Positions 53,445-62,231 of a DNA stretch of 64,000 nt are shown here, piece after piece. This DNA comes from CAVQOB01 sp963714325. Lineage in GTDB: Bacteria > Pseudomonadota > Alphaproteobacteria > Rhizobiales > Hyphomicrobiaceae. The notes under the pieces are model-generated. The model did not search any database, was not told the DNA's origin, and saw only the letters and a program-made list of their open reading frames with translations. The position numbers and the translations under genes were made by a program. The stretch covers positions 124,001 to 188,000 of the forward strand of contig CAVQOB010000014.1 of the NCBI GenBank assembly GCA_963714325.1, given 5' to 3'. Position 1 is the first letter of the stretch, and each line of letters opens with the position of its first letter.

Positions 53445-54212
53445 TCACCAAGCCGGGATGGTCGCCGCTCCGATGATCGGGCCCGCATGACCTTGCTGCA
53501 GCAGGACCGCATAGATCTCTCCGCCAGATTGCGCGATCGCATTGCGCTCAAGTTTGACGGTGAGCGGCTGTCCGCTCCACATGCCGACCGGCATCATCTC
53601 GCGGACGACGTTGTGATACGTGATGGTCTTGCCGGAATTCTCGCCGCGCTTGATCGGCACGTCGACCCGCCGGGTCACATGGACAAGCCACAGCGTCGCA
53701 TCCTTCGCGCCAACACCGCCGGCTTTGCCTTCGCAATCAATCACCAGATGCTGGCCTTGACCCTGCAGCTTGAGCCCGACCAGTTCGCCGGTATCGCGTG
53801 CCGCCGCCACCAACGCCGCATCGATCGCAGCCTTGTTGCTGCCGACGACATGCGCCGTCCCGTTGATGACCATCTGTGGCGTGTAGACTTGCCCATCGCC
53901 CCGGGCGCCCGCGTATTGCCTTTGTCGCTTCGTGAACTTCGGGCTGGCGAGCGTGTCCTTCCATCCCAAGTAGTCCCAGTAGTCGACCGAGAACGACAGC
54001 GCCAGCACGTTCGGCCGCCGGGCGTAGCCTTCCATCAGCGCGTCCGCCGTCGGGCACGACGAACAACCCTGGCTGGTGAACAGTTCAACGACACTGGTGA
54101 TGCGGGCTTGTCCGTTGGCCGATTGCGCCAGCGCCGTTGACAACGCTCCGCCCGCGACCAGCGGCGCCACCGCGCAGCAGACAGAAATGGTCAAGAAATC
54201 CCGGCGGTTCAT
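53445..54212 (-). CDS. DUF1223 exported thioredoxin-fold protein
   Basis: 255 residues. The N-terminus MNRRDFLTISVCCAVAPLVA is a twin-arginine signal (RRDFLT), cut near ALAQS. The DUF1223 core is VVELFTSQGCSSCPTADALM with a C-S-S-C redox motif near residue 50, ALSFSVDYWDYLGWKDTLAS, YTPQMVINGTAHVVGSNKAA and a C-terminal beta domain. The family is a periplasmic thioredoxin-like group of unknown partner. It is found next to acnA and ccm genes in related bacteria, which may point to thiol or cytochrome maturation. Confidence 0.9.
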   Translation of the reverse strand: MNRRDFLTISVCCAVAPLVAGGALSTALAQSANGQARITSVVELFTSQGCSSCPTADALMEGYARRPNVLALSFSVDYWDYLGWKDTLASPKFTKRQRQYAGARGDGQVYTPQMVINGTAHVVGSNKAAIDAALVAAARDTGELVGLKLQGQGQHLVIDCEGKAGGVGAKDATLWLVHVTRRVDVPIKRGENSGKTITYHNVVREMMPVGMWSGQPLTVKLERNAIAQSGGEIYAVLLQQGHAGPIIGAATIPAW

Positions 54213-54530
54213 GGAGCGACGCTAGTCCGAAGGAGGGAGCACGTTACTCAGCGGAATATCGGCAAACCCGCCATCAATAGCGAGTCACGATTGGGTGAAT
54301 CGAGCAGTCGCCCCCTCGGTTGTGTTCAGCAAACCTGTTTATGCAGCGTTTTCAGCGCGCGCGGCCGCCGATCTCCTCCCCGCGAGGTCTGGGGAAAAAC
54401 CTTCAGTCCGCAGCGGTAACACCAACGGCGCGGTGTTCCGCAAGCCGATCGTATTGCACCGCACCCAGACAAGCGCACCGGCCTCCCGGGCGATTGGAAA
54501 GCCTATTCATGGTAGGGCTTGCCAAACTCA
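54213..54530. other. Intergenic region between the DUF1223 and aconitase genes
   Basis: 318 bases with no supported gene; short open frames here lack ribosome sites and family resemblance. The minus-strand promoter of the DUF1223 gene and the end of the acnA transcript must lie here. No T-run terminator was found. Confidence 0.35.
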
Positions 54531-57248
54531 CTACGCCACTGCCGCCAAGTTGCGCAGCACGTACTGCAGGATGCCGCCGTGGCGGTAATAGTAGATCTCA
54601 TCCTCAGTATCGATCCGGCAGAGTGTTGGCACTTCTTTCGTGACGCCATCGGCATAGGTGATCTGCAGATTGATCTTCATGCGCGGGCGCACGTTGGCGA
54701 GACCTGGGATGGTGACGGTTTCAGCGCCGGTCAAACCGATCGACTGCCAGGAGAGCCCGTCCTCGAACACCAGCGGCAGCACGCCCATTCCGACCAAGTT
54801 CGAGCGGTGGATGCGCTCGTAGCTTTGCGCGATCACCGCTTTGACGCCGAGCAGGTTGGTGCCCTTCGCCGCCCAATCGCGCGACGAGCCGTTGCCGTAT
54901 TCGATGCCGGAGAACAGCACCAGCGGCACGCCCTCCTTTTTGTATTGTTCGGCCGCATCAAAGATCGACATGACCTTGCCTGACGGGTGATGCGTCGTGT
55001 AGCCGCCTTCCTTGATGCTGCCGCCAGCATCCTTGTTCATCGCGTTTTTGATGCGGATGTTGGCGAACGTGCCGCGCATCATCACGTCATGATTGCCGCG
55101 ACGCGTGCCGTATTGATTAAAGTCGGCCGGGCGAACCTGTCGCTCCAACAAGTACGCCCCCGCCGGGCTTTCCTTCTTGATCGATCCGGCCGGCGAAATG
55201 TGGTCGGTGGTGATCTTGTCGCCGAGCAACGCCAAAATGCGCGCGTTCTTGATGTCGGTGATCGGTGCCGGCGTATGGGTGATGCCTTGGAAGTACGGCG
55301 GGTTCTGCACGTAGGTGCTGCCGGAGTTCCAACCATAGGTCAGGCCGGTTGAGGTCTTGACCTTCTGCCAGCTGGCGTCGCCCTTGAAGACGTCGGCATA
55401 GCGCGACTTGAACAACTCGCGCGTCACGTTCTCCTGGATAAACTTCTGGACTTCCTGATTCGACGGCCAGATATCGCGCAGATACACGTCTTTGCCGTCG
55501 CTGCCTTTGCCGATCGGCTCCTTGGAGAGATCGCGGTTAACAGTGCCCGTGAGCGCGAAGGCGACCACCAGTGGCGGCGATGCCAGATAGTTCGCCTGTG
55601 CGTCCGGCGAGACGCGGCCTTCAAAGTTGCGATTGCCGGAGAGGACGGCCGACGTGATGAGGCCGTTTTCGTTGATCGCTTTGGAAATCTCGGTCGGCAG
55701 TGGGCCTGAGTTTCCGATGCAGGTGGTGCAGCCGAAGCCAACGACGTTGAAACCGACTTGATCCAGATAGGTCTGAAGGCCGGCCTTCTCGAGGTATGCG
55801 GCGACAACTTGCGATCCCGGTGCCAACGACGTCTTGACCCACGGCTTGGATTTGAGGCCCTTCTGCACGGCATTACGCGCCAACAGGCCCGCGGCGATCA
55901 GTACGCTCGGGTTGGATGTGTTGGTGCAGCTGGTGATCGCGGCGATCACCACATCGCCGTGGCCGAGGTCATAATCACGCCCATCGACCTTGACGCGTTT
56001 GCCCAAGCCGCCTGGTTTTTTGTATTCGCCTTCAAGTGCCGTTGCGAAGCCAGCCTTCAACGCATCCAGGGGGACGCGGCCTTCGGGGCGCTTCGGTCCA
56101 GCGAGTGCTGGGACAACGTCTTCAAGGCTGAGTTCCAGCGTGTCGGTGAACACCGGATCGGCGGCGCCCGTCACGCGCAGCAGGCCTTGCGCCGTGCAGT
56201 ATGCTTCGACCAGTGCGATGCGGGCTTCGTCACGTCCGGTCATCTTCAAGTAGTTCAATGTTTCCGCGTCGACCGGGAAGAAGCCGCAAGTTGCGCCATA
56301 CTCCGGCGCCATGTTGGCGATGGTCGCGCGGTCGGCGAGCGTCATCGCATCGAGGCCCGGGCCGTAGAATTCGACGAACTTGTTGACGACGCCCTTCTTG
56401 CGCAACATCTGCGTGACGACCAGCACCAGGTCGGTGGCCGTGATGCCTTCTTTCAGGCGCCCGGTCAGCTTGAAGCCGATCACTTCAGGAATGAGCATCG
56501 ATTGCGGCTGGCCAAGCATGGCGGCTTCCGCCTCGATGCCGCCAACGCCCCAACCGAGAACGCCCAGGCCATTGACCATCGTCGTGTGGCTGTCGGTACC
56601 AACCACCGTATCGGGATAGGCGAGCGCTTTGCCGTTCGCCTGCTCTGCGACCCACACCGTCTGCGCCAGATACTCGAGATTGACCTGATGGCAGATGCCG
56701 GTGCCGGGTGGCACGACGCGGAAATTGGCAAACGCGCCCTGGCCCCACTTCAGGAAGTTATAGCGCTCGCCGTTGCGCTCATATTCGAGTTCAACATTAC
56801 GGTTGAGCGCGGTCGAGGTGCCGAATTCGTCGACGATGACGGAGTGGTCGATGACGAGATCGACGGGCACCAGCGGATTGATCTTGCGCGGATCGCCGCC
56901 GAGCGCCGTCATGCCGTCGCGCATGGCCGCCAAGTCGACAACCGCCGGAACACCGGTGAAATCTTGCATCAGCACGCGCGCCGGTCGGAAACCGATTTCG
57001 GTTTCGCCCTTGCCTTTGGTCGTCAGCCACGCGGCCATCGCTTGGATGTCGGCTTTCTTGACCGTCTTGCCATCCTCGAAGCGGAGCAGGTTTTCGAGCA
57101 GCACGCGCAGCGAGAACGGCAGCTTGGACACCCCGGTCAAGCCGTTCTTTTCAGCGTCGGGCAACGAGAAATACTCGTAGGTCTTGCCACCGGCCGTCAG
57201 GCTCTTCTTGCATTTGAAGCTATCAAGCGTTGCGGGGGTCAGGGTCAT
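54531..57248 (-). CDS. acnA: Aconitate hydratase A
   Basis: 905 residues, the length of AcnA/IRP1-type aconitases. The cluster cysteines are in VVIAAITSCTNTSNPSV and GFGCTTCIGNSGPLP. Other blocks are MQDFTGVPAVVDLAAMRDGM, VGTDSHTTMVNGLGVLGWGV and the C-terminal swivel GNHDVMMRGTFANIRIKN with EYGNGSSRDWAAKGTNLLGV. It interconverts citrate and isocitrate in the TCA cycle and may bind RNA when the cluster is lost. ATG 57248 begins the standard MTLTPATLDSFKC start; the longer open frame upstream is not used. Divergent from ccmA. Confidence 0.97.
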   Translation of the reverse strand: MTLTPATLDSFKCKKSLTAGGKTYEYFSLPDAEKNGLTGVSKLPFSLRVLLENLLRFEDGKTVKKADIQAMAAWLTTKGKGETEIGFRPARVLMQDFTGVPAVVDLAAMRDGMTALGGDPRKINPLVPVDLVIDHSVIVDEFGTSTALNRNVELEYERNGERYNFLKWGQGAFANFRVVPPGTGICHQVNLEYLAQTVWVAEQANGKALAYPDTVVGTDSHTTMVNGLGVLGWGVGGIEAEAAMLGQPQSMLIPEVIGFKLTGRLKEGITATDLVLVVTQMLRKKGVVNKFVEFYGPGLDAMTLADRATIANMAPEYGATCGFFPVDAETLNYLKMTGRDEARIALVEAYCTAQGLLRVTGAADPVFTDTLELSLEDVVPALAGPKRPEGRVPLDALKAGFATALEGEYKKPGGLGKRVKVDGRDYDLGHGDVVIAAITSCTNTSNPSVLIAAGLLARNAVQKGLKSKPWVKTSLAPGSQVVAAYLEKAGLQTYLDQVGFNVVGFGCTTCIGNSGPLPTEISKAINENGLITSAVLSGNRNFEGRVSPDAQANYLASPPLVVAFALTGTVNRDLSKEPIGKGSDGKDVYLRDIWPSNQEVQKFIQENVTRELFKSRYADVFKGDASWQKVKTSTGLTYGWNSGSTYVQNPPYFQGITHTPAPITDIKNARILALLGDKITTDHISPAGSIKKESPAGAYLLERQVRPADFNQYGTRRGNHDVMMRGTFANIRIKNAMNKDAGGSIKEGGYTTHHPSGKVMSIFDAAEQYKKEGVPLVLFSGIEYGNGSSRDWAAKGTNLLGVKAVIAQSYERIHRSNLVGMGVLPLVFEDGLSWQSIGLTGAETVTIPGLANVRPRMKINLQITYADGVTKEVPTLCRIDTEDEIYYYRHGGILQYVLRNLAAVA

Positions 57249-57489
57249 GGCGAACAGGCGCTCCGTACGTGCGATAATGGCAACGCCTTGCGCTGGGGCC
57301 AAGCCGCCGCGCCGGGCGCGCCATGCGGCCGAGCGCACGGGCCGGAGAGGCAACGCAAGAGCCTTGCGCGCAAAGCAAATTTGGGCTCCAGACCTGCCGA
57401 TACTGCTGGCCCGGACACCGTCGAACGATCTATAACGCGCCTTATATACCGCTGAGCCCCGTCCGCAAGCCACTCAAAGTACGAAATCC

Positions 57490-58116
57490 GTGCGCCTCAC
57501 AGCTGAGAACCTCACCATCGAACGCGGCGGACGGGTGATCGTGCGCGACCTGTCGTTTGCCGTTGGCTCGGGCGAAGCGCTGATCCTCTCTGGCCCGAAC
57601 GGCGCCGGCAAGACGACACTCTTGCGCACCATCGCTGGGTTTCTCCAGCCTGCGGCCGGCACGCTCCACCTGGAGGGCGGCGAGCCCGGCGCTGTGACGA
57701 GCGAGCACTGCCATTGGGTGGGTCATCTGAACGCCGTAAAGGGCAGCTTGACCGTTGCCGAGAATGCCCGTTTCTGGGTCGCCTATTCTGCAACCGCCAA
57801 TGTCGGGCCTAGCCACGGCATCACTGAAGCACTGCGCCGCTTCGATCTAGCTCCCCTTGCTGATGTACCCGCCCGTATCCTCTCCGCCGGCCAGACACGA
57901 CGGCTGGCACTGGCGCGTCTCATGTTGACACCGAAGCCGATCTGGCTGCTCGACGAACCGACTGTCTCGCTCGACGCACCAAGCCAGCGCCTGCTCACTG
58001 AAGTGATCGATACCCATACCAGCGCCGGCGGCATCGTCATCGCCGCCACGCACATTCCGCTCGACGCTCAGCGCGTGCGCAACATCCAGTTCGCACCGGC
58101 GACGGTCACCCCATGA
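57490..58116 (+). CDS. ccmA: Haem exporter ATP-binding protein CcmA
   Basis: 208 residues: Walker A SGPNGAGKTTLLRTIAGFLQ, HCHWVGHLNAVKGSLTVAEN (typical of CcmA), signature LSAGQTRRLALARLML and Walker B IWLLDEPTVSLDAPSQ. With CcmB, CcmC and CcmD it drives release of haem-loaded CcmE during cytochrome c maturation. The start is GTG 57490. It overlaps ccmB by four bases (ATGA). It is divergent from acnA, an order shared with related genera. The cytochromes c at 8.3 and 34.5 kb depend on such a system. Confidence 0.94.
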   Translation: MRLTAENLTIERGGRVIVRDLSFAVGSGEALILSGPNGAGKTTLLRTIAGFLQPAAGTLHLEGGEPGAVTSEHCHWVGHLNAVKGSLTVAENARFWVAYSATANVGPSHGITEALRRFDLAPLADVPARILSAGQTRRLALARLMLTPKPIWLLDEPTVSLDAPSQRLLTEVIDTHTSAGGIVIAATHIPLDAQRVRNIQFAPATVTP

Positions 58117-58784
58117 GGTCATTCTCTGCCCTCATCCAGCGCGATATCGCCCTCGCCATGCGCGAAGGCAGCGCCATCGGCACCGCACTCGGCTTTTATC
58201 TCATCGTCGTGACGCTGACGCCGCTGAGCCTCGGCCCGGATATCGCAGCCCTCGCCCGGATCGCGCCGGGCATTCTCTGGGTCGGCTTGCTGCTCGCAGT
58301 CCTACTGACGCTCGCCCGCATGTTCGAGGCTGATCATGAGGACGGAACACTGGACGTGCTGACCCTCGGCACGCTGCCCCTGGAAGCCGTCGCATTGGCC
58401 AAAATGATTGCCCATTGGCTCACCTGTGCCCTGCCGTTGATCGTCATCGCGCCGATGCTGGGCCTGCTGCTCAATCTCGAGATTGGCGCTTATCCGTGGC
58501 TCGCGGCGACCATGCTGCTCGGCTCGCCGGCGTTGAGCACAATTGGCGCCATCGCCGCGGCGTTGACGCTCAAGTCACGCAAGGGTGCCCTGTTGATCAG
58601 CCTGCTGGTACTGCCGCTTTACATCCCATCATTGATCTTTGGTGTCGCCGCAATGAATGCGGTCATGACCGCGTCGCCGTTTGGTCCGACTTCTTCGCTG
58701 TTGTTGCTCTCGGCCGTTTCGCTCGCCAGCCTCGCCCTCGCACCGCTGGCAACCGCCGCCGCTTTGCGCGCGCAGATGTCTTGA
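58113..58784 (+). CDS. ccmB: Haem exporter membrane protein CcmB
   Basis: 223 residues, six membrane segments. Family blocks are LIQRDIALAMREGSAIGTAL near the start, LARMFEADHEDGTLDVLTLG, LAKMIAHWLTCALPLIVIAP, SPALSTIGAIAAALTLKSRK and LLVLPLYIPSLIFGVAAMNA. It is the membrane partner of CcmA. The usual next genes ccmC, ccmD and ccmG are not present: the following gene is a protease on the opposite strand. Either they lie elsewhere in the genome or the locus was broken. Confidence 0.95.
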   Translation: MRSFSALIQRDIALAMREGSAIGTALGFYLIVVTLTPLSLGPDIAALARIAPGILWVGLLLAVLLTLARMFEADHEDGTLDVLTLGTLPLEAVALAKMIAHWLTCALPLIVIAPMLGLLLNLEIGAYPWLAATMLLGSPALSTIGAIAAALTLKSRKGALLISLLVLPLYIPSLIFGVAAMNAVMTASPFGPTSSLLLLSAVSLASLALAPLATAAALRAQMS

Positions 58785-58826
58785 TGGCAAACACCGATAC
58801 ACGGCAACGTTTGCGAGGTGAAACGA

Positions 58827-59582
58827 TCAGAGCATCGGCCGCGTGGCGGTGCGCTGCTCGGGCGTGCACAGCACCTGCAGCGTGTAGTGCGTCCCCATTT
58901 CCGCGACATCGACGGCGAGGCGCGGTTTGGCCGTACCAACCTCTTTTGCTTTCACGCCCGCATCGTTGAGCATCGCCAGGACATGTTGGGCGCGAACCGC
59001 AAAGCTGATGTTCTGCGCCGTCACGCCTTTGGTGCGCAAGAGATCCGCATCGCCCAGTTTCGAGCGCACGATGCCGATCAAGGCCCCGGCTTCATCGACC
59101 AGTGGCCCACCCGAGTTGCCCGGCTGGATCGGCGCCGTGAACTGCAAGGCACGGCGATCGTTCTCGACACCGGCCAGAGCCGACACCAGTCCCGACGTAA
59201 AATTCAAGGCATTGTCGAGCCGTTCGGCCAATGGAAAACCAAGCGCATAGACGGTCTCGCCGAGTCGCGGCGCTGAGGTGCGGATCGCTGCCGGCAACAG
59301 CCCCTGCACATTGAGTTTGATCAGCGCCAGATCATTGGTCCGATCGACCCGGACCACCCGTGCGGTGCCATGCGCCGCCACTATGATCTCCCGGCAGCCC
59401 TCGACCACATGCGCGCTAGTGACTGCATAACCATCAGTGGTGACAGCAATGCCAGACGCGGTTCGCACGTCCGGTTCCGCCATGGCAGCCCCGCTCCAAG
59501 TCGATGCCAACAGCGCCGCCCCCAAAGTGATTGCGCGCGGCACCACTCCAAGTTGCAATAGAAAAGAGGCCTGACGACGCAT
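58827..59582 (-). CDS. Periplasmic trypsin-like serine protease
   Basis: About 251 residues. The start MRRQASFLLQLG (ATG 59582) gives a signal peptide ending AAMAE. The chymotrypsin-fold triad is visible: His in VTSAHVVEG, Asp in DRTNDLALIKLN and Ser in IQPGNSGGPLVDEAGALIGI. No PDZ domain follows, unlike DegP; a short C-terminal extension (about 50 residues) ends the protein. A longer open frame upstream to 59675 is less likely. It occupies the place where ccmC would be expected downstream of ccmB, on the other strand. Confidence 0.88.
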   Translation of the reverse strand: MRRQASFLLQLGVVPRAITLGAALLASTWSGAAMAEPDVRTASGIAVTTDGYAVTSAHVVEGCREIIVAAHGTARVVRVDRTNDLALIKLNVQGLLPAAIRTSAPRLGETVYALGFPLAERLDNALNFTSGLVSALAGVENDRRALQFTAPIQPGNSGGPLVDEAGALIGIVRSKLGDADLLRTKGVTAQNISFAVRAQHVLAMLNDAGVKAKEVGTAKPRLAVDVAEMGTHYTLQVLCTPEQRTATRPML

Positions 59583-59868
59583 CACAACACCAGCGATCAC
59601 AACAGCAAGAAGTCTTCGGTCCTTAGCATGTCCCATACCATGTGCCGGAGTCCAGGGGACAGCGGGCTCCAGCATGCCAAGTGTCCACCGTTAGCGGTCA
59701 AGCCGCGGTGATCGATGGCGTTGCCCTCCAAAGCTGTGCCAATGCGGGGCACCCGAGCTCATCCTGTGTAAAAACGGAACGGGCAAACCGCCGCATCGCC
59801 AGCATCTTTACGCCCACCCCCGAGCCGCATAATCTGCGTCGCTCATCAACACCAGCGGAGGAACGCTC
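59583..59868. other. Intergenic region between the protease and small membrane-protein genes
   Basis: 286 bases between divergent starts. No coding frame with family resemblance. Promoters for both genes should lie here but none is clear. The only firm signal is the Shine-Dalgarno GGAGGAA before the small gene at 59869. Confidence 0.3.
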
Positions 59869-60066
59869 ATGCGCCGCGAAGAACTGCTCGCCGTCGAGGT
59901 CATTGCCAGAGACAAGGCCATGAAGGCAAAAGCCGCCAAGGCCGCCGGCGTCGTCCGCAAGCCCGTCGCATCGCTGTTCAGCCTGTCCAGCCTGTTGGCG
60001 ATGTTCTTGCTGCTCGCCGGCATTGCCAGCTTCGTAGCCGTCATGATGAAGGGCAATGCCTCTTAA
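59869..60066 (+). CDS. Small membrane protein of unknown function
   Basis: 65 residues: a basic, Ala/Lys-rich helical start (MRREELLAVEVIARDKAMKA) and one membrane segment at about 40-60 (SLSSLLAMFLLLAGIASFVA). A near-perfect Shine-Dalgarno GGAGGAA lies 5-6 bases before the ATG, so it is probably translated. The basic cytoplasmic face followed by a single span suggests a small membrane-associated regulator or subunit. Its end overlaps by four bases the convergent end of the xylanase gene. No family recognised. Confidence 0.65.
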   Translation: MRREELLAVEVIARDKAMKAKAAKAAGVVRKPVASLFSLSSLLAMFLLLAGIASFVAVMMKGNAS

Positions 60067-61208
60067 CGCGCTGCACGGTGCGGCGCTGCCTTCAAGGCGC
60101 GCGCGATGGCCTGCCACATCGGTTTGCGCTGCAGTTTGCCGTCCAGCGGCAATGGCCGCGCCGGGATTTTGGTTCCGTCCGTTCGCGGTTTCGCCCAACC
60201 CGGCCGATTGAGATAGCTCAGCTGGTCGGCAAATCCCCACGTCACCACCGTCGTTGTCGCCCGCTCCGCGAAACACACATCGAGAAACTGGCCCACCAGC
60301 TCGGCGGCGAGCCGGTCGCGGACAGCGATATCCGCTGGCAGCGCGTGATCGTCGACATCCAGTTCGGTGATCTCAATTTTTAAGCCGAGACCCGCAATAT
60401 CACGCAGAAACCCAGCGAACCCCGCCGCATCGAAGCGCTCGAGGCCCGCAAGATGCCCTTGCACCCCGAACGCGTGCACCGGCACATCACGCCGGCGCAA
60501 CCCCTCGAGAAACCGCAGCACCATCGCTCGCTTCTGTTCTTTCCAGGCCACCCGCTGCTCGGTGCCGTAGTCGTTGTAGACCAGCGTTGCCTCGGGATCG
60601 GCGGCATGTGCGAGGCGGAACGTGCTATCGATCCACTCTGGCCCGAGCGTGTCAAGCAACAGGCCTCGCCGCAAGCCATCGCTGCGACCGTCTTTTGCTT
60701 CAAGCGTCTCGTTCACGACATCCCAACGCGTGATGCGCCCACGATAACGCCCGATGACATTCCGGATGTGCGTCGCCAGCGCCGCTTCGAGTGCCGCTGG
60801 GCCAAGTGCCGCCGTCTGCGTAAGCCAAGTTGGAGTCCGCCCCGCCAATGGCCACACCAGCGTATGCCCGCGCATCGTCTGCCCGTTGGCTTTGGCAAAA
60901 TCAGCAATCGCGTCGGCGCCGGTGAAGAGCCGTTGGCCCTTCACCGCTTCAACGGCCGTCCATTTCAATTCATTCTCGGCGACGAGCACGCCACAGTCGA
61001 GCGTGACAGCCTGAGCATAATCGGGAGATCGCGCCAGATCGGCCGATTGAACGGCGGCACCAAACGTCAAGCCTCGGGCCTCAGCCAGCCCCCTCAGGGT
61101 CTCTGCCGCGGCGATGGCACCTTTTGGCGCAGCCAGCCAGGTCAGCCCACCTGCAATGACCGCGCGCCGGTCGATCGCCACCCCGGCTTCTTCCTTTTTC
61201 CTTTGCAT
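60063..61208 (-). CDS. GH10 endo-1,4-beta-xylanase-like glycoside hydrolase, Tat-exported
   Basis: 381 residues. The N-terminus VAIDRRAVIAGGLTWLAAPK carries twin arginines before a hydrophobic stretch, so export by Tat is likely. The GH10 barrel is complete: GAAVQSADLARSPDYAQAVT, ENELKWTAVEAVKGQ, RGHTLVWPLAGRTPTWLT, the acid/base Glu in RWDVVNETLEAKDG, the second half VQGHLAGLERFDAAGFAGFL and the nucleophile Glu in KIEITELDVDDHAL, then TWGFADQLSYL. GH10 enzymes cut xylan-type chains. In a bacterium with no other polysaccharide genes nearby, the natural substrate is unclear. Confidence 0.92.
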   Translation of the reverse strand: MQRKKEEAGVAIDRRAVIAGGLTWLAAPKGAIAAAETLRGLAEARGLTFGAAVQSADLARSPDYAQAVTLDCGVLVAENELKWTAVEAVKGQRLFTGADAIADFAKANGQTMRGHTLVWPLAGRTPTWLTQTAALGPAALEAALATHIRNVIGRYRGRITRWDVVNETLEAKDGRSDGLRRGLLLDTLGPEWIDSTFRLAHAADPEATLVYNDYGTEQRVAWKEQKRAMVLRFLEGLRRRDVPVHAFGVQGHLAGLERFDAAGFAGFLRDIAGLGLKIEITELDVDDHALPADIAVRDRLAAELVGQFLDVCFAERATTTVVTWGFADQLSYLNRPGWAKPRTDGTKIPARPLPLDGKLQRKPMWQAIARALKAAPHRAAR

Positions 61209-61307
61209 CGCGCACGTCCTGAGAATCGATCCGGCATTGAAACCAGCTTAACTGAAAACCGTCAGCCGGGCCTTTGACGCCTCAAACGAATGGTGTACCA
61301 AGGCAGC

Positions 61308-61895
61308 ATGGAGCAAACCGCCAACCGCCCCATGCTTTTGAGCTTGCCCAATGTCCTGACCTACACGCGCATAGTGTCGGTCCCGGCGGTGGTTGCGGCT
61401 TTGCTGTTGATTCCCGGTTCAACGGGCCGCTGGGTGGCCCTCGCCATCTACACATTTGCCTGCGTCACCGATTGGCTCGATGGCTATCTCGCCCGCGTCT
61501 GGAAGCAGCAATCGACGCTCGGCCGCATGCTTGACCCGATCGCCGATAAACTGTTGGTTGGCGCCACGCTGCTGATCCTCACGCACAATAACACCATCGA
61601 CGGCGGGCACATTTGGGCGGCCGTCATCATCCTGTGCCGGGAAATTCTGGTCTCCGGCTTGCGCGAATTCCTCGCCGAGCTGAATGTGAAGATTCTCGTC
61701 ACACAACTCACCAAATGGAAGACAACGCTGCAGATGGTGGCGCTCGGCGTTCTGATCGCGGGACCAGCCGGAGACCAAGTCCTCGGCGGCGTGTCGTCGG
61801 CTGGCCTGGCGTTGTTGTGGCTCGCAGCGATCCTGACGCTGTACACCGGCTATGACTACTTGAAAGCCGCCGTCCAAACGGCCATTGATCGATAG
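61308..61895 (+). CDS. pgsA: CDP-diacylglycerol-glycerol-3-phosphate phosphatidyltransferase
   Basis: 195 residues with several membrane segments and the CDP-alcohol phosphotransferase motif D-G-x2-A-R-x8-G-x3-D-x3-D: TDWLDGYLARVWKQQSTLGR followed by MLDPIADKLLVGAT. The enzyme makes phosphatidylglycerol phosphate, the first step to phosphatidylglycerol and cardiolipin. ATG 61308 has AAGG upstream; an earlier ATG is at 61290. It is followed by moaD and moaE, as in related alphaproteobacteria. Confidence 0.95.
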   Translation: MEQTANRPMLLSLPNVLTYTRIVSVPAVVAALLLIPGSTGRWVALAIYTFACVTDWLDGYLARVWKQQSTLGRMLDPIADKLLVGATLLILTHNNTIDGGHIWAAVIILCREILVSGLREFLAELNVKILVTQLTKWKTTLQMVALGVLIAGPAGDQVLGGVSSAGLALLWLAAILTLYTGYDYLKAAVQTAIDR

Positions 61896-61900
61896 GAGCG

Positions 61901-61940
61901 CTTCCGGAAAAGTGTGCAGCGGTTTTCCGATCAGAAGCGC
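61901..61940. repeat. Intergenic repeat, copy 2
   Basis: CTTCCGGAAAAGTGTGCAGC followed by GGTTTTCCGATCAGAAGCGC matches the element at 51331-51380 at most positions and keeps the palindromic ends CGGAAAA and TTTTCCG. It lies between pgsA and moaD. Confidence 0.75.
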
Positions 61941-61970
61941 GACCAAGCTCGAATCAGGGCCTGAACAACA

Positions 61971-62228
61971 ATGACCCTCCGCCTGCTCTACTTTGCCTGG
62001 GTCCGTGAGCGCATCGGCCGCGCCGATGAAACCGTCAGCGTGCCGGCGCACATCACCACAATCGCCGACCTCATCGCCTGGCAAAAAACACGAGGGCCGG
62101 AATATGCCCACGCCTTCGAGCGTGGCGATATCATCCGTGCGGCCATCGATCAAACCCATGCCAAGCACACGGCCAGCATCGCTGGTGCCGGCGAAATCGC
62201 ATTCTTCCCGCCGGTCACCGGAGGCTGA
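61971..62228 (+). CDS. moaD: Molybdopterin synthase sulfur carrier subunit MoaD
   Basis: 85 residues of ubiquitin-like fold: LLYFAWVRERIGRADETVSV, then IADLIAWQKTRGPEYAHAFE and the C-terminal FFPPVTGG. The final Gly-Gly carries the thiocarboxylate that supplies sulfur to the pterin. It is directly followed by moaE (3-base gap), its catalytic partner. Confidence 0.95.
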   Translation: MTLRLLYFAWVRERIGRADETVSVPAHITTIADLIAWQKTRGPEYAHAFERGDIIRAAIDQTHAKHTASIAGAGEIAFFPPVTGG

Positions 62229-62231
62229 GCC

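Noticed and set aside
58785..58826. Start of a ccmC gene directly after ccmB
   Set aside because: The short frame beginning MANTDTRQRL has no haem-handling WWD-type or membrane pattern and runs antisense through the protease.
59698..60276. A 192-residue minus-strand frame over the small membrane-protein gene
   Set aside because: Composition is that of an antisense frame; the opposite strand has the strong Shine-Dalgarno and membrane segment.
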